64,000 bases of DNA from Lachnospira sp. UBA3212 (GTDB lineage: Bacteria; Bacillota; Clostridia; Lachnospirales; Lachnospiraceae): assembly GCA_002363615.1 (NCBI GenBank), contig DEWK01000015.1:1-64000 (forward strand), in the 5' to 3' direction. The notes beneath the pieces were generated by a model. It was given only the letters and a program-made list of their open reading frames with translations. It was not told the origin of the DNA and searched no databases. Positions 15,467 to 24,879 of this stretch are shown in pieces; the first letter of the stretch is position 1, and the number at the start of each line of letters is the position of its first letter. The position numbers and the translations under genes are program-made.

Positions 15467-17986
15467 ATGTATGTTTTTCAAAAATATACCAACCAGACCT
15501 TAAAGAAAAATAAAATACGAACTCTGGTAACCCTCCTGGGAATCACCGTTTCTATGATCTTATTTACCATGGTAACGGAAGGCGTCTGCACGGGTTTTGG
15601 CTTTCTTCAAAAGATTACTTCCTTAGAGGATGGCAGCTATCATGGCCAGCAGAAGGTTTCCAACATGGACAGGGATAATATTCATTTTCTTGATCAAGAA
15701 AATGAAATTGCCGATTACACGTACTGGGAAAATGTAGGTTGGACGGATTTCACCGTGATAGACCCTTATGCCCACAAGGACTCCATCCAGATTACAGCCA
15801 TTCAGGATAATATTACAGACTACCTGACCATTGAACTGTTAGAGGGGAGATTTCCGGAAAATGACCGAGAACTGCTAATCCCTAAGGGACTGATAAAAAA
15901 TGGATTTCCCTATCAGGTGGGGGACCAGGTTAGTTTAGATTTAACCAGTAAAAATAATAAGAACCAGTCTGGCGTATCCACCACCTACAAGATTGTGGGT
16001 GTTTACAAACAACTGGATTCAGAACTGGAATCAAGCAAGGTAAGCTTTTATACGGCATTTACCAAGGGAAAAGGGAATGGAGATTTCACTTTTTTCTATC
16101 ATGTAAAGCACCCTTGGCTTTTTGCCCTCAGGGGAGGATTTAAAAATAATACCGGCTACTGGCGGGTACACGAAAAGCTGATGCGCTACTACGGGTACTC
16201 AGAAAATAAAACTCAGTTTGCGTCTTTTTTGGGAATTATTCTTATTTTCCTTTTGCTGGTGCTACTTGCCTCCGTGTTTTTGATTTATCATTCTTTTTCT
16301 AGCTCGGTGGCAGAGCGGACCAAGCAGTTTGGAATCTTAAAATCCATTGGGGCAACCAAACGGCAGCTAAAGCAAACCATTATCTACGAAGGCCTGAGCC
16401 TTGGAATCGTGGGCATTAGTTTGGGCTTGCTTTTAGGTACGGCCTTTATGAAGATAGTCTTATTCCTCCTTAAAGACCGAATCAAGCAGTTGTTGGGATC
16501 TGGCATAAAACTTGAGATTTCCGTGACTTTGCAGGCCCTTTTGGTGGCGGTGGGAATCAGTTTAGCAACCATCCTTGTTTCCTGCTACATTCCGGCCGTT
16601 CGGGCCATGAACCTAAATCCCATTGAAGCCATTCGGCAAAAGACAGATGTTGTCCTGTCATACAAGGAGATAAAGCCCGGCAAACTTTCAAAGAAAATCT
16701 TTGCTTTTGAGGCGGACCTGGCAAGAAAAGATTACGCGCGAAACAAGAAGCAACATCGAGGCCCGGTACTTGCAGTGTTTGCCGGAGTTGTTATCTTTAT
16801 TTGTTCCATGGTGTTACAGTCTTACCTTGAAAAACTGGTAAAGGTGGCTGTGTCTACGGAAGAAACCGCAGACATTCTTTACAAAACCAAAAACCGGGTG
16901 GATGACGGGTTAGAAACCTTAGACCGGTTAAAACAGGCGGAGGGCGTTACGGATGCCTGTGCCTACAGTTTGGGGAAAATGACATTTGAACTTTCCGCCG
17001 AAAACATCACAGACAAGTATGATTACTATGTGGCGCAAACAGAAATCTGGGCCAGCAGCGTCAGCCTCTCGGCAGAAGTGGTTTTTCTGGACGACGAATC
17101 CTATAAAAAATTAGTAGAAAAAAATAACCTGGATAAATCCTATTACCAAAGGGATGAAAACTACGTTGGTCTTATGTACAATTACTTAACCATTCATTCA
17201 GACAATTCATCCCTCTCAAGAAGGATGACCATTAAGTGCGTGACCTCAAGATCCTTTCCTTTGCAATTAAAGTATGATACCTACCAAAGTGACAGGGATC
17301 GATACGGCCACCTAAACGTGGTGGCAGAAATAAAAAAACTGCCTCTCTCCTTTCAATCAAAGGATGTAGCAGTTTTCTATCCTTGCTCCGCCATAGATGA
17401 AATTCTAGTTTCCAAGCAAATTAAAAAGCAGTATCCGAAAAAAACGGTATTTGCCTTCCTAAGTGAGGATCACAATAAAACCTATCAGGCGATGCAAACC
17501 ATCCTGGCCTCCGATCCAAGTCTTAAGGAATCCCTGCTGGACAATGCCACGAAAAAGGAAAATGCCGTGGCAGCTGAAATCGTGGTAAAGACCTTAAGCC
17601 GTGGCTTTGCGGTTCTTATGGCGTTCATCATTTTGGTAAATGTTGCATATTCCATAGCCGTATCCATAAAGCTTCGGCGTAAAACCTACGCCATGTTACA
17701 ATCTGTGGGATTTTCCAATCGATCGATTCGGAAAATGATTCTTTATGAAAGCCTGGTATACAGCAATGTGGGATTTAAGTGGGGATTTCCTGTGGCATGC
17801 ATCTTAAGCTATGTTATTTATCGCTTAAGCAATTATATGGAAAACTTCAGGTTTTACATTCCGGTCACCGGAATCTTAATCGCAGTCTTTGGAATTCTTT
17901 TTGTTTCCTTATTAACTGCCTTCCTTTCCGGTCGTCAGATTCGCAGCGATTCTCTCCCTGACCTCTTAAAAAATGAAAATATCTAA
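15467..17986 (+). CDS. FtsX-like ABC permease of the peptide-stress module
   Basis: 839 aa with TAGGAG upstream. One N-terminal helix (about 20-40), a large extracytoplasmic domain, an FtsX core with three helices (about 250-385, including SSSVAERTKQFGILKSIGAT), a further helix at about 435-455, a second extracytoplasmic domain of about 250 residues, and a second FtsX core at the C-terminus (about 710-830, LRRKTYAMLQSVGFS). The double FtsX layout matches the type VII ABC family. A strong terminator lies 50 bases after the stop. Membrane role is secure; the substrate is inferred only. Confidence 0.88.
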   Translation: MYVFQKYTNQTLKKNKIRTLVTLLGITVSMILFTMVTEGVCTGFGFLQKITSLEDGSYHGQQKVSNMDRDNIHFLDQENEIADYTYWENVGWTDFTVIDPYAHKDSIQITAIQDNITDYLTIELLEGRFPENDRELLIPKGLIKNGFPYQVGDQVSLDLTSKNNKNQSGVSTTYKIVGVYKQLDSELESSKVSFYTAFTKGKGNGDFTFFYHVKHPWLFALRGGFKNNTGYWRVHEKLMRYYGYSENKTQFASFLGIILIFLLLVLLASVFLIYHSFSSSVAERTKQFGILKSIGATKRQLKQTIIYEGLSLGIVGISLGLLLGTAFMKIVLFLLKDRIKQLLGSGIKLEISVTLQALLVAVGISLATILVSCYIPAVRAMNLNPIEAIRQKTDVVLSYKEIKPGKLSKKIFAFEADLARKDYARNKKQHRGPVLAVFAGVVIFICSMVLQSYLEKLVKVAVSTEETADILYKTKNRVDDGLETLDRLKQAEGVTDACAYSLGKMTFELSAENITDKYDYYVAQTEIWASSVSLSAEVVFLDDESYKKLVEKNNLDKSYYQRDENYVGLMYNYLTIHSDNSSLSRRMTIKCVTSRSFPLQLKYDTYQSDRDRYGHLNVVAEIKKLPLSFQSKDVAVFYPCSAIDEILVSKQIKKQYPKKTVFAFLSEDHNKTYQAMQTILASDPSLKESLLDNATKKENAVAAEIVVKTLSRGFAVLMAFIILVNVAYSIAVSIKLRRKTYAMLQSVGFSNRSIRKMILYESLVYSNVGFKWGFPVACILSYVIYRLSNYMENFRFYIPVTGILIAVFGILFVSLLTAFLSGRQIRSDSLPDLLKNENI

Positions 17987-18035
17987 CTGTTTTTTTCACC
18001 CAGGCTTTTAGTTCCAAAAGTATTGGAATTAAGGT

Positions 18036-18073
18036 CCCTTCCTTTCCGAAAATGGAAAGGAAGGGCTTTTTTT
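18036..18073 (+). terminator. Strong intrinsic terminator after the ABC operon
   Basis: CCCTTCCTTTCC (18036-18047) pairs perfectly with GGAAAGGAAGGG (18054-18065), followed by CTTTTTTTG. It isolates the peptide-stress operon from the iron operon. Confidence 0.9.
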
Positions 18074-18116
18074 GTTTGGTGAGTGAAAAAATAATGTGAA
18101 AAATCGAATAAATTTA

Positions 18117-18144
18117 TTGACTTTTGGGGTGATTTCAATATAAT
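18117..18144 (+). promoter_or_regulatory. Sigma-A type promoter of the feo operon
   Basis: TTGACT (18117-18122), 16 bases, TATAAT (18139-18144). Downstream, ACTAA-6-TTAGT (18162-18177) is a small inverted repeat just before the ribosome site and could be an operator for a metal-dependent repressor. No clear Fur box was seen. Confidence 0.7.
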
Positions 18145-18190
18145 AATATTGATTCGTAACAACTAATATAAGTTAGTGAAAGGAAACACA

Positions 18191-18403
18191 ATGGATCTGA
18201 ATGAAGCAATTCTTGGACAAGAATATATTATAAAAGCCGTTGATACCGGGGGAGATGAAGAAATGGAGGGATTTCTCTTTTCCTTGGGTTGTTATAGTGG
18301 GGAGCCAATTACCGTAGTGGATAAGAAAAAAAATCTGGTAGTGTCAATTAAGGATGCCAGATATAGCATTGATCCTGAGCTTGCAGCATCAATTATGATA
18401 TGA
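18191..18403 (+). CDS. feoA: FeoA domain protein
   Basis: 70 aa from the ATG at 18191 with AAAGGA upstream; a GTG five codons earlier is less likely. It is a small SH3-like beta-barrel, seen in the pattern GQEYIIKAVDTGGDEEMEGFLFSLG and the later ITVVDKKKNLVVSIKDARYSI. It is the cytosolic accessory protein of ferrous iron transport and probably binds FeoB. It is followed by feoB in the same operon. Confidence 0.9.
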   Translation: MDLNEAILGQEYIIKAVDTGGDEEMEGFLFSLGCYSGEPITVVDKKKNLVVSIKDARYSIDPELAASIMI

Positions 18404-18459
18404 AAAATTCTGGAAAGGGAATGAGCATATAAAAGAGAAAAGGATAAGGAGGAATTGGT

Positions 18460-20457
18460 ATGCGTATCGCGTTAACGGGAAATCCAAATAGCGGTAAGAC
18501 AACTATGTATAATGCATTAACCGGCCGCAACGAAAAAATTGGTAACTGGGCTGGTGTAACAGTTGACAAGAAGGAAAGTGTAATTAAAAAGAATTACAAT
18601 GAATCAGGAAAGGAACTGATTGCAGTTGACCTTCCTGGTGCGTATTCTATGTCACCATTTACATCAGAAGAAAGTATTACAAGTGGATATGTAAAGAATG
18701 AGCATCCGGATGCAATCATTAATATTGTGGATGCAACAAACTTAAGCAGAAGTTTATTCTTTACAACACAGTTGATGGAATTGGGAATTCCGGTTGTAGT
18801 TGCACTGAATAAGAGTGACATCAACGACAAGAAGGGAAATACCATCGACGAAAAGAAGTTGTCAGAGAAACTTGGGTGCCCTGTAATCAAGACTGTATCA
18901 ACCTCAGAGTCAGGATTGAAGGAAGTGGTTAAGGCGGCAGCTGAACTGGAAGGTAAGGGTCAGAAGGCACCTTATGATGAAGGCGAAATTGACTTGTTAG
19001 ATAAGGAAGCAGTAGTAGCTTCCGATCGTAAGCGTTTTGATTTTGTGAATCGTATTGTTAAGGAAGTAGAAAACCGTAAGGTACTTACAAAAGAAAAGAA
19101 CTTCGGAGATAAGATTGATAAGGTAGTAACAAATCCGATTGCCGGTATTCTTATTTTTGCAGGAATCATGTGGTTAGTATTTTACATCTCACAGACCACA
19201 CTGGGAACCTATCTTGCTGATTATTTGGTAGGATGGATTGAGACCTTCCAGGGATGGGTTGGAGATAAGATGGCAGATGCAAACCCATTGCTTAGCGCAC
19301 TTTTGGTAGATGGTATCATTGGTGGTGTAGGTGCCGTAGTTGGATTCTTACCACTTGTTATGGTCATGTACTTCTTAATTGCACTCCTGGAAGACTGCGG
19401 TTATATGTCAAGAGCGACCGTAGTACTTGATCCAATCTTTAAGAGAGTTGGACTTTCAGGAAAGTCAGTGATCCCGATGATCATTGGTACCGGTTGTGGA
19501 ATCCCTGCAATCATGGCATGTCGTACCATTCGTAACGAAAGAGAAAGACGTTCTACAGCCATGCTTGCAACCTTTATGCCATGTGGAGCGAAGCTTCCGG
19601 TAATCGCATTATTTGCGGGAGCATTTTTCCCGGAGTCAAAGTGGATCACATTCGTATGTTATGTAGTAGGTGTTGTACTTGTGCTTTTAGGGGCATTATT
19701 AATCAAGGCAATCACCGGTATGAAGTATAGAAAGTCATTCTTCATCATCGAGCTTCCGGAGTATAAGCTTCCAAGCCTTTGGTATGCAACCAAGTCAATG
19801 CTTGAAAGAGGAAAGGCTTACATCATTAAGGCCGGTACCATTATTCTTGTATGTAATACTGTGGTACAGATTATGTCAACCTTTAACTGGAAGTTCCAGG
19901 CAATCGAAGAGGGAGCAGAGAGTACCTCAATCCTTGCAGGAATTGCACATCCATTTGCATACTTATTAGTTCCGGTGGTTGGTGTTGTTTCATGGCAGCT
20001 TGCTGCAGCGGCAGTAACTGGATTTATTGCTAAGGAAAACGTAGTAGGAACCATTGCAACCTGTTTTGTAATTACAAACTTTATTGATACAGAAGAATTA
20101 GAGATGGCCAGTGGTGCAGGTGGAAGCGTAGCAGCTGTTATAGGAATTACAAAAGTAGCAGCACTTGCTTACTTAATGTTCAACCTTTATACACCACCTT
20201 GCTTTGCAGCCCTTGGTGCTATGAATTCAGAGATGAAGTCAGCGAAATGGCTTTGGGGAGCAATCGGCTTACAGCTTGCTACCGGATTTACCGTAGGATA
20301 CTTGGTATTCCAGGTTGGAACCTTAATTACAACCGGTAAGCTTGGTGCCGGATTCTTCCCTGGATTAGTCGCAATCCTTGTATTTGCCGGAATTGTTGGA
20401 TACATCATCCGTGCAAATAAGAAGAAGATGCAGGCTGAGTACAAGTTAAGTGCATAA
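18460..20457 (+). CDS. feoB: Ferrous iron transporter FeoB
   Basis: 665 aa. The N-terminal G domain has G1 GNPNSGKTT, G3 DLPGAYS and G4 NKSD, followed by a short helical spacer. The membrane part has gate regions with the conserved cysteines (GTGCGIPAIMACR, and a later FNLYTPPCFAALGA). It imports Fe2+ across the cytoplasmic membrane using nucleotide hydrolysis. AAGGAGG lies upstream of the ATG. Codon choice is strongly biased (GTA, CTT, GGT), in keeping with good expression. Length is slightly short of the 700-770 aa typical of the family. Confidence 0.96.
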   Translation: MRIALTGNPNSGKTTMYNALTGRNEKIGNWAGVTVDKKESVIKKNYNESGKELIAVDLPGAYSMSPFTSEESITSGYVKNEHPDAIINIVDATNLSRSLFFTTQLMELGIPVVVALNKSDINDKKGNTIDEKKLSEKLGCPVIKTVSTSESGLKEVVKAAAELEGKGQKAPYDEGEIDLLDKEAVVASDRKRFDFVNRIVKEVENRKVLTKEKNFGDKIDKVVTNPIAGILIFAGIMWLVFYISQTTLGTYLADYLVGWIETFQGWVGDKMADANPLLSALLVDGIIGGVGAVVGFLPLVMVMYFLIALLEDCGYMSRATVVLDPIFKRVGLSGKSVIPMIIGTGCGIPAIMACRTIRNERERRSTAMLATFMPCGAKLPVIALFAGAFFPESKWITFVCYVVGVVLVLLGALLIKAITGMKYRKSFFIIELPEYKLPSLWYATKSMLERGKAYIIKAGTIILVCNTVVQIMSTFNWKFQAIEEGAESTSILAGIAHPFAYLLVPVVGVVSWQLAAAAVTGFIAKENVVGTIATCFVITNFIDTEELEMASGAGGSVAAVIGITKVAALAYLMFNLYTPPCFAALGAMNSEMKSAKWLWGAIGLQLATGFTVGYLVFQVGTLITTGKLGAGFFPGLVAILVFAGIVGYIIRANKKKMQAEYKLSA

Positions 20458-20484
20458 TTAAAATTGGAACTGTGAGGTGATAAT

Positions 20485-20673
20485 ATGCCACCAATTATTC
20501 AAAATATTATAATCATTGTGGTTTTGCTTTGCCTGATTGGAGCAGCATGTTATTACATTTATAAGGAAAAGAAAAGAGGCACGAAGTGTATTGGCTGTCC
20601 GATGGCAGGAAACTGTGCAAAGGCCAGAGCAAAAAAAGAGTTGGAATCTTGTGCATGCAAGAAGGAATCTTGA
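20485..20673 (+). CDS. Small FeoB-associated Cys-rich membrane protein
   Basis: 62 aa with GAGGTGA upstream. A single N-terminal helix (about 5-27) is followed by a basic stretch and a cysteine set (CIGCPMAGNCA, later CAC). It starts 27 bases after feoB, the usual place for this family in Firmicutes. The cysteines may handle Fe2+ leaving FeoB; this is inferred from position and composition. Confidence 0.85.
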   Translation: MPPIIQNIIIIVVLLCLIGAACYYIYKEKKRGTKCIGCPMAGNCAKARAKKELESCACKKES

Positions 20674-20751
20674 GTTTGCACCTCATTTACACATTATTAG
20701 GAGTGACAGGCAGCCTTGGGGTTGCCTGTTTCTAGTCAGGAGGAAAGAAAG

Positions 20752-21105
20752 ATGGAAGATCTGCTTATTATAGGCGTATTAATTGTAATCCTGATTCCGG
20801 CTGTGAAAAGTACCATTACACACTTAAAGGGAGAGGGATCTTGTTGTGGCGGACCAAAGGAAAAGGTTCCCAAAAAGACTTTGACTGGAAAGCCCAAAAA
20901 GGTGTATCAGGTAGAGATTGAGGGAATGCACTGTAACAACTGTAAGAACCGGATTGAAAAGCATTTAAATGAAATTGAGGATGTGATTGCCCATGTGAAG
21001 CTTTCTAGAAATTCGGCTAAGGTAGAGGTCTACGGGGATAGCAGCAAAGAAGTGATTAAGGAAACCATTGAAGGATTGGATTTTAAGGTGAAGTCGATCT
21101 TGTAA
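20752..21105 (+). CDS. Membrane-anchored HMA (heavy-metal-associated) domain protein
   Basis: 117 aa from the ATG at 20752 with CAGGAGGAA upstream. An N-terminal helix (about 3-20) is followed by a CC pair (GSCCGG). The HMA domain (about 48-117) has the metal-binding CxxC in GMHCNNCKNRIEKHL and the later beta strands (AKVEVYGDS). It sits about 80 bases after the Cys-rich FeoB partner, with a weak hairpin (about 20707-20730) between. The likely ligand is a soft metal such as Cu+, though the location suggests a link to iron handling. No P-type ATPase is in the window. Confidence 0.85.
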   Translation: MEDLLIIGVLIVILIPAVKSTITHLKGEGSCCGGPKEKVPKKTLTGKPKKVYQVEIEGMHCNNCKNRIEKHLNEIEDVIAHVKLSRNSAKVEVYGDSSKEVIKETIEGLDFKVKSIL

Positions 21106-21263
21106 AAGGGCATTTTTATTGAAAATGTATAAGTCCCAGGGAATCTTTGTAAAAAATGGAGATAAGATTTTTGCTAAACTATTTACATAGGGTAAGGGCC
21201 ACGAAAAAGCTAAGGATAGAGAAAGGTTCTTGGCATGTGAGAGAATGAGTATAAGCTTTCAAA

Positions 21264-21311
21264 AGAGACTTGTCGACAAAAGAGAGTTGTCGTCAGGTCT
21301 TTCTTTTTTAC
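21264..21311 (+). terminator. Intrinsic terminator in the HMA-DUF4430 intergenic region
   Basis: AGACTTG...CGAC (from 21266) pairs with GTCG...CAGGTCT (to 21300), followed by TTCTTTTTT. It lies in a gene-free stretch (21106-21378) of about 270 bases. The 160 bases before it could be just the 3' end of the feo operon or a leader with attenuator; no known riboswitch signature was recognised. Confidence 0.65.
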
Positions 21312-21321
21312 AGACTCGGTC

Positions 21322-21350
21322 TTGTATGGAAATTCATGACATGATAAAAT
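21322..21350 (+). promoter_or_regulatory. Predicted promoter of the DUF4430-ECF operon
   Basis: TTGTAT (21322-21327), 17 bases, TAAAAT (21345-21350), about 30 bases before the start codon. Located downstream of the terminator, it would give a very short leader. Confidence 0.5.
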
Positions 21351-21378
21351 GTAGCATATGAAGTAAAGGATGGAAGAA

Positions 21379-22308
21379 ATGAATAGACGAGGAAAAAATA
21401 TTAAGTGGATCCTAGGACTTTTGATGATGTTGGGAATCATCTTATTGTCAGTGAAAAATATTCACCTTAAATCAGTAAAAACCTATAAGGAAGAACAATC
21501 GGAACTGGTAAAGACAGGGGAAGTAAAGGACAAAGATGGGAATGTAAAGATCATTTTCCAAGACGAGACAAGTACGGTGGGTCCTCAAGGAGTGGTGGAA
21601 ACCGATAAAGCCTCGGAGGAATCGGAGTCCACGAAGGAAGAGGCAAGTCAAAAGGAAGATGAGAAGGAAGTTCAAAGCAAGGCTCAGGAGACCGGAAGCA
21701 AAAGCTTAGAGACGACAAGTAAGAAAGAAAAGTCTACCAGCACTAAAAAGACCGGGAATAAGAAAACGACGACGGTAGCCACTACAACAACCCATCAGTC
21801 CACGTCCAAGGTCAGCAAGGAAAGTAGTGCGGCAGCCAGTAAAGATGAGACCGAAAAGAAAGAGTCAAGTATCAGCAAAAAGAGTCAGGAGGAAGAAAGC
21901 ACCACAGATTCTTATTTGGAGTGCAGTCTTACCATTGACGTAAGGGAACTGGTTCAAAATCCGGAATCTCTGAAGGAAAAGTACAGGGAATTTGTTCCGG
22001 AAAGTGGCTATCTTTTAAGCACGGTGAAGGTAAAGGTGAAGGAAGGGACTACGGTTTATGAGCTTTTACAGGTGGCCTGCAAAAAATACGACATTGCGAT
22101 AGATGCAAGCTTTACGGCAAGCTATGACTCCTATTATGTAAGAAGCATAGGAAACCTGCCGGAGTTTGCAGCGGGAGATAACAGTGGATGGTTGTATTTT
22201 GTAAATGGAAGCGCACCAAATCAGGGGGCAAGCAGCTATCAAATAAAGGACGGAGAGGACATTGTCTGGAAATATACCGTAGATTATACAAAGGAATCCA
22301 TGACTTGA
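21379..22308 (+). CDS. Membrane-anchored DUF4430 protein of an ECF transport operon
   Basis: 309 aa from the ATG at 21379, chosen for the better distance to AAAGGA. A signal anchor (about 7-25) is followed by a long Ser/Thr/Lys/Glu-rich linker (about 60-185) suited to crossing the cell wall. The C-terminal DUF4430 (about 195-305) has the pattern VKVKVKEGTTVYELL, GNLPEFAAGDNSGWLYFVNG and YQIKDGEDIVWKY. This domain is related to the ligand-binding domain of transcobalamin/intrinsic factor. The three following genes make a complete ECF transporter, so it probably captures the vitamin outside the membrane. Cobalamin or a relative is the leading guess. Confidence 0.8.
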   Translation: MNRRGKNIKWILGLLMMLGIILLSVKNIHLKSVKTYKEEQSELVKTGEVKDKDGNVKIIFQDETSTVGPQGVVETDKASEESESTKEEASQKEDEKEVQSKAQETGSKSLETTSKKEKSTSTKKTGNKKTTTVATTTTHQSTSKVSKESSAAASKDETEKKESSISKKSQEEESTTDSYLECSLTIDVRELVQNPESLKEKYREFVPESGYLLSTVKVKVKEGTTVYELLQVACKKYDIAIDASFTASYDSYYVRSIGNLPEFAAGDNSGWLYFVNGSAPNQGASSYQIKDGEDIVWKYTVDYTKESMT

Positions 22309-22324
22309 TAAGAGAGGAGGGGGC

Positions 22325-23200
22325 ATGCAGAAATTTAAAGACTATCATCCTGTGGTAAATTTTATTTATATTCTCATCGCCCTGATTCTAAGCATGTGCG
22401 CAATCAATCCTTATACGGCAGGTCTATCCCTAAGCCTGGCTTTGGTCTACGGGGGCTACCTCTATAGGGGAAAATTTTTCAAAGGAATGGCAGTCCTTGC
22501 CATTCCTATTCTTGTTTCCTCCCTCTTGATCATACCTCTATTTTCCCACAACGGTGTCACGGCCTTGTTTTATATCAACGACCTGCCGGTGACCTTAGAA
22601 ATGATTTTTTTTGACGGAGTAACCGCCTGTATGGTCTTAGGGGTGATTGCCTGGTTTTATGTGGCAAGTTCCATGATCGATACGGAAAAATTTCTCTACT
22701 TGTTTGGTCGAATCCTGCCAACGGTGGCCCTGGTATTATCCATGGCCCTTCGCATGCTTCCTCTTTTTGTAAAGCGATACAAGGAAGTGGGAGATGCACA
22801 AAAAGGCCTGGGACGAGATCCTAAGGACATGAGCCTTTGGGCTAGAAGTCGTTTGGCAGTAAAGAAACTATCGATTGTAGTTTCCTGGTCCTTGGAAAAT
22901 TCCATGAATACCACCATTTCCATGGAATCCAGGGGCTATGGATTAAAGAAGAGGACTAGTGCCCATCTCTTTAAGTTTGGAAGAAGCGATGGGAGAATGG
23001 GACTTATATTGGCGGTCCTTGGGGCCTATCCTTTGGTGGTAGGACTGGGAGGCGGATTTCAGGTCCAGTATTTTCCGGAAATACATGTAAAATTAGAGGG
23101 AGAAAGGCAGCTACTTGCCCTAATCCTTATGGGATTCTTTTTTTTGGTCCCAATGATTGTAGATGTGATTGCAGAAGAAAAAGAAAGGAGGGCATCATGA
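22325..23200 (+). CDS. ecfT: Energy-coupling factor transporter transmembrane protein EcfT
   Basis: 291 aa with GAGGAGGGGG upstream. It has several helices (about 8-30, 36-52, 55-80, 100-118, 130-145, 220-240, 260-280). The cytoplasmic coupling region carries the family motif ALRMLPLFVKRY and the second Ala-Arg-Gly-like site SMESRGYGLKKRT. It links the S component to the ATPases. The stop overlaps the start of the ATPase gene by 4 bases. Confidence 0.9.
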   Translation: MQKFKDYHPVVNFIYILIALILSMCAINPYTAGLSLSLALVYGGYLYRGKFFKGMAVLAIPILVSSLLIIPLFSHNGVTALFYINDLPVTLEMIFFDGVTACMVLGVIAWFYVASSMIDTEKFLYLFGRILPTVALVLSMALRMLPLFVKRYKEVGDAQKGLGRDPKDMSLWARSRLAVKKLSIVVSWSLENSMNTTISMESRGYGLKKRTSAHLFKFGRSDGRMGLILAVLGAYPLVVGLGGGFQVQYFPEIHVKLEGERQLLALILMGFFFLVPMIVDVIAEEKERRAS

Positions 23201-24879
23201 AGGAAGATTCAATCTTAGAATTTCATCAGGTAAGCTTTCGTTACCCAGGGGCTGAAAAAGATGCTCTTTGTGATTTGAGTTTTTCTGTTAGGCGGTCAGA
23301 ATTTTTGGTGGTTGCAGGAGAGTCAGGTTGTGGAAAATCCACCCTCTTATCCCATATGAAAAAGAACCACATCCCATTCGGAAAGGGAAGTGGAAGTATG
23401 ACCTATATTTCCGGCTGGGGAGACCGGATCGAAATCGAAGAGATGGAGGATTTGGAGAGCGTAAGCAAGATCGGTTTTGTGGGTCAGGATACAGACGGCC
23501 AGGTGGTTTCCGATAAGGTATGGCACGAACTAAGCTTTGGTCTGGAAAACCTGGGAACCCCAAACGATGTGATGAGAAGAAGGACAGCGGAAATCGCAGA
23601 GTTTCTTGGAATCAAGGAAATCTATGAAAAGAACGTATCAGAGATTTCAGGAGGGGAGCGCCAGTTGGTGGTATTAGCCTCCGTCATGGCCATGAATCCG
23701 GAAATCCTGATTTTGGATGAACCAATCAACCAGCTTTCTCCAAGAGCTGCCAGGGAATTTATGAATGTTCTAAGGCAGATCAACCGGGAACTCTCTACCA
23801 CCATTATCCTTTCGGAACAGCGCCTGTCTTCGGTTTTTCCCTATGCAGACCGCGTCTTAGTGATGGAAGCCGGGAGAATGATTGACATACTTCCTCCTAG
23901 TCAGTTAGGGGGACTTTTTGAAACATATAAGAAAGAGCACGGAAAGAACCTGGCAATCTTTGGGGCAATTCCTGCGGCCTCTCGAATCTTTTTAGAAACG
24001 GCAAAAAACAAGGAAGAAGGGATGCCGGTTTCTGTTCGGGAAGGCAGAAGTTGGTTGCAAAAAGAAGGACCAAGGATTTTTGCTCAACAAAAAAAGCAGG
24101 AAGAAGTAAAAAAAGAAAGACTGGCCCTTGAGGCAAGGGAACTAAGTTTTAGCTATGAAAAGGATGTAAAGGTTTTAAAAAAATTAAACCTAAAGGTCTA
24201 TGAAAAAAGCTTTTTGGCCATTATGGGAGGAAATGGTAGTGGAAAAACCACCCTCTTAAAATGCCTGGCAGGAATCTTAAAGCCTAAGGTGGGGAAGGTA
24301 AAAGCGGTAGGAAACGTTGCCTATTTGCCACAAAACCCAAGAAGTTTATTTACAGAGATTAATGCGGAAGAGGAACTGGCAGAAGTTTTTGTCTCTTATG
24401 GAACAGGGGAATCCTTAAAGCAGGAAGAGATCATAAAACGGGTCAATCAGATGCTTTCAGACTTGGAACTGGAAGATTGTAGAAAACAACATCCTTATGA
24501 CCTGTCAGGGGGACAGGCCCAGCGTCTGGCCTTGGGAAAAATCCTATTAACCGATCCGAATATTCTTTTATTAGATGAACCCACCAAGGGGCTGGATGCA
24601 GCAAGGAAGAAAACTCTGGCAGAACTCTTAGGCAGGTTACAGGCCCAAGGAAAGACCATTGTGATGGTCTCTCATGACATGGAATTTGCAGCAGAGTATG
24701 CTAGCCACTGCGCCTTCATGTTTCAGGGAGACATTGTGACTGCAGCCAAGAAGAGAAGCTTCTTTTTAGAAAATCTTTTTTTTACCACGGAGACGGCCAT
24801 TATGACCAAGGGCATTCTTCCGGATTGCATCACGGTGGAGGATGCGGTTTCAGCGATTTTGGGAGGCGCCTATGAATAA
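23197..24879 (+). CDS. ECF transporter ATPase with two fused ABC domains
   Basis: 560 aa with both EcfA-type ABC domains in one chain. First domain: Walker A GESGCGKST, signature ISGGERQL, Walker B ILILDEP. Second domain (from about 310): Walker A GGNGSGKTT, signature LSGGQAQR, Walker B ILLLDEPTKG and H-loop VSHDME. Separate EcfA1/EcfA2 genes are more usual for shared transporters, while fused ones are typical of dedicated systems. Translationally coupled to ecfT by ATGA. Confidence 0.92.
   Translation: MKEDSILEFHQVSFRYPGAEKDALCDLSFSVRRSEFLVVAGESGCGKSTLLSHMKKNHIPFGKGSGSMTYISGWGDRIEIEEMEDLESVSKIGFVGQDTDGQVVSDKVWHELSFGLENLGTPNDVMRRRTAEIAEFLGIKEIYEKNVSEISGGERQLVVLASVMAMNPEILILDEPINQLSPRAAREFMNVLRQINRELSTTIILSEQRLSSVFPYADRVLVMEAGRMIDILPPSQLGGLFETYKKEHGKNLAIFGAIPAASRIFLETAKNKEEGMPVSVREGRSWLQKEGPRIFAQQKKQEEVKKERLALEARELSFSYEKDVKVLKKLNLKVYEKSFLAIMGGNGSGKTTLLKCLAGILKPKVGKVKAVGNVAYLPQNPRSLFTEINAEEELAEVFVSYGTGESLKQEEIIKRVNQMLSDLELEDCRKQHPYDLSGGQAQRLALGKILLTDPNILLLDEPTKGLDAARKKTLAELLGRLQAQGKTIVMVSHDMEFAAEYASHCAFMFQGDIVTAAKKRSFFLENLFFTTETAIMTKGILPDCITVEDAVSAILGGAYE

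Noticed and set aside
21106..21378. Cobalamin riboswitch upstream of the DUF4430-ECF operon
   Set aside because: GGCCACG slightly resembles part of the family, but the B12 box and the other conserved core elements are missing.
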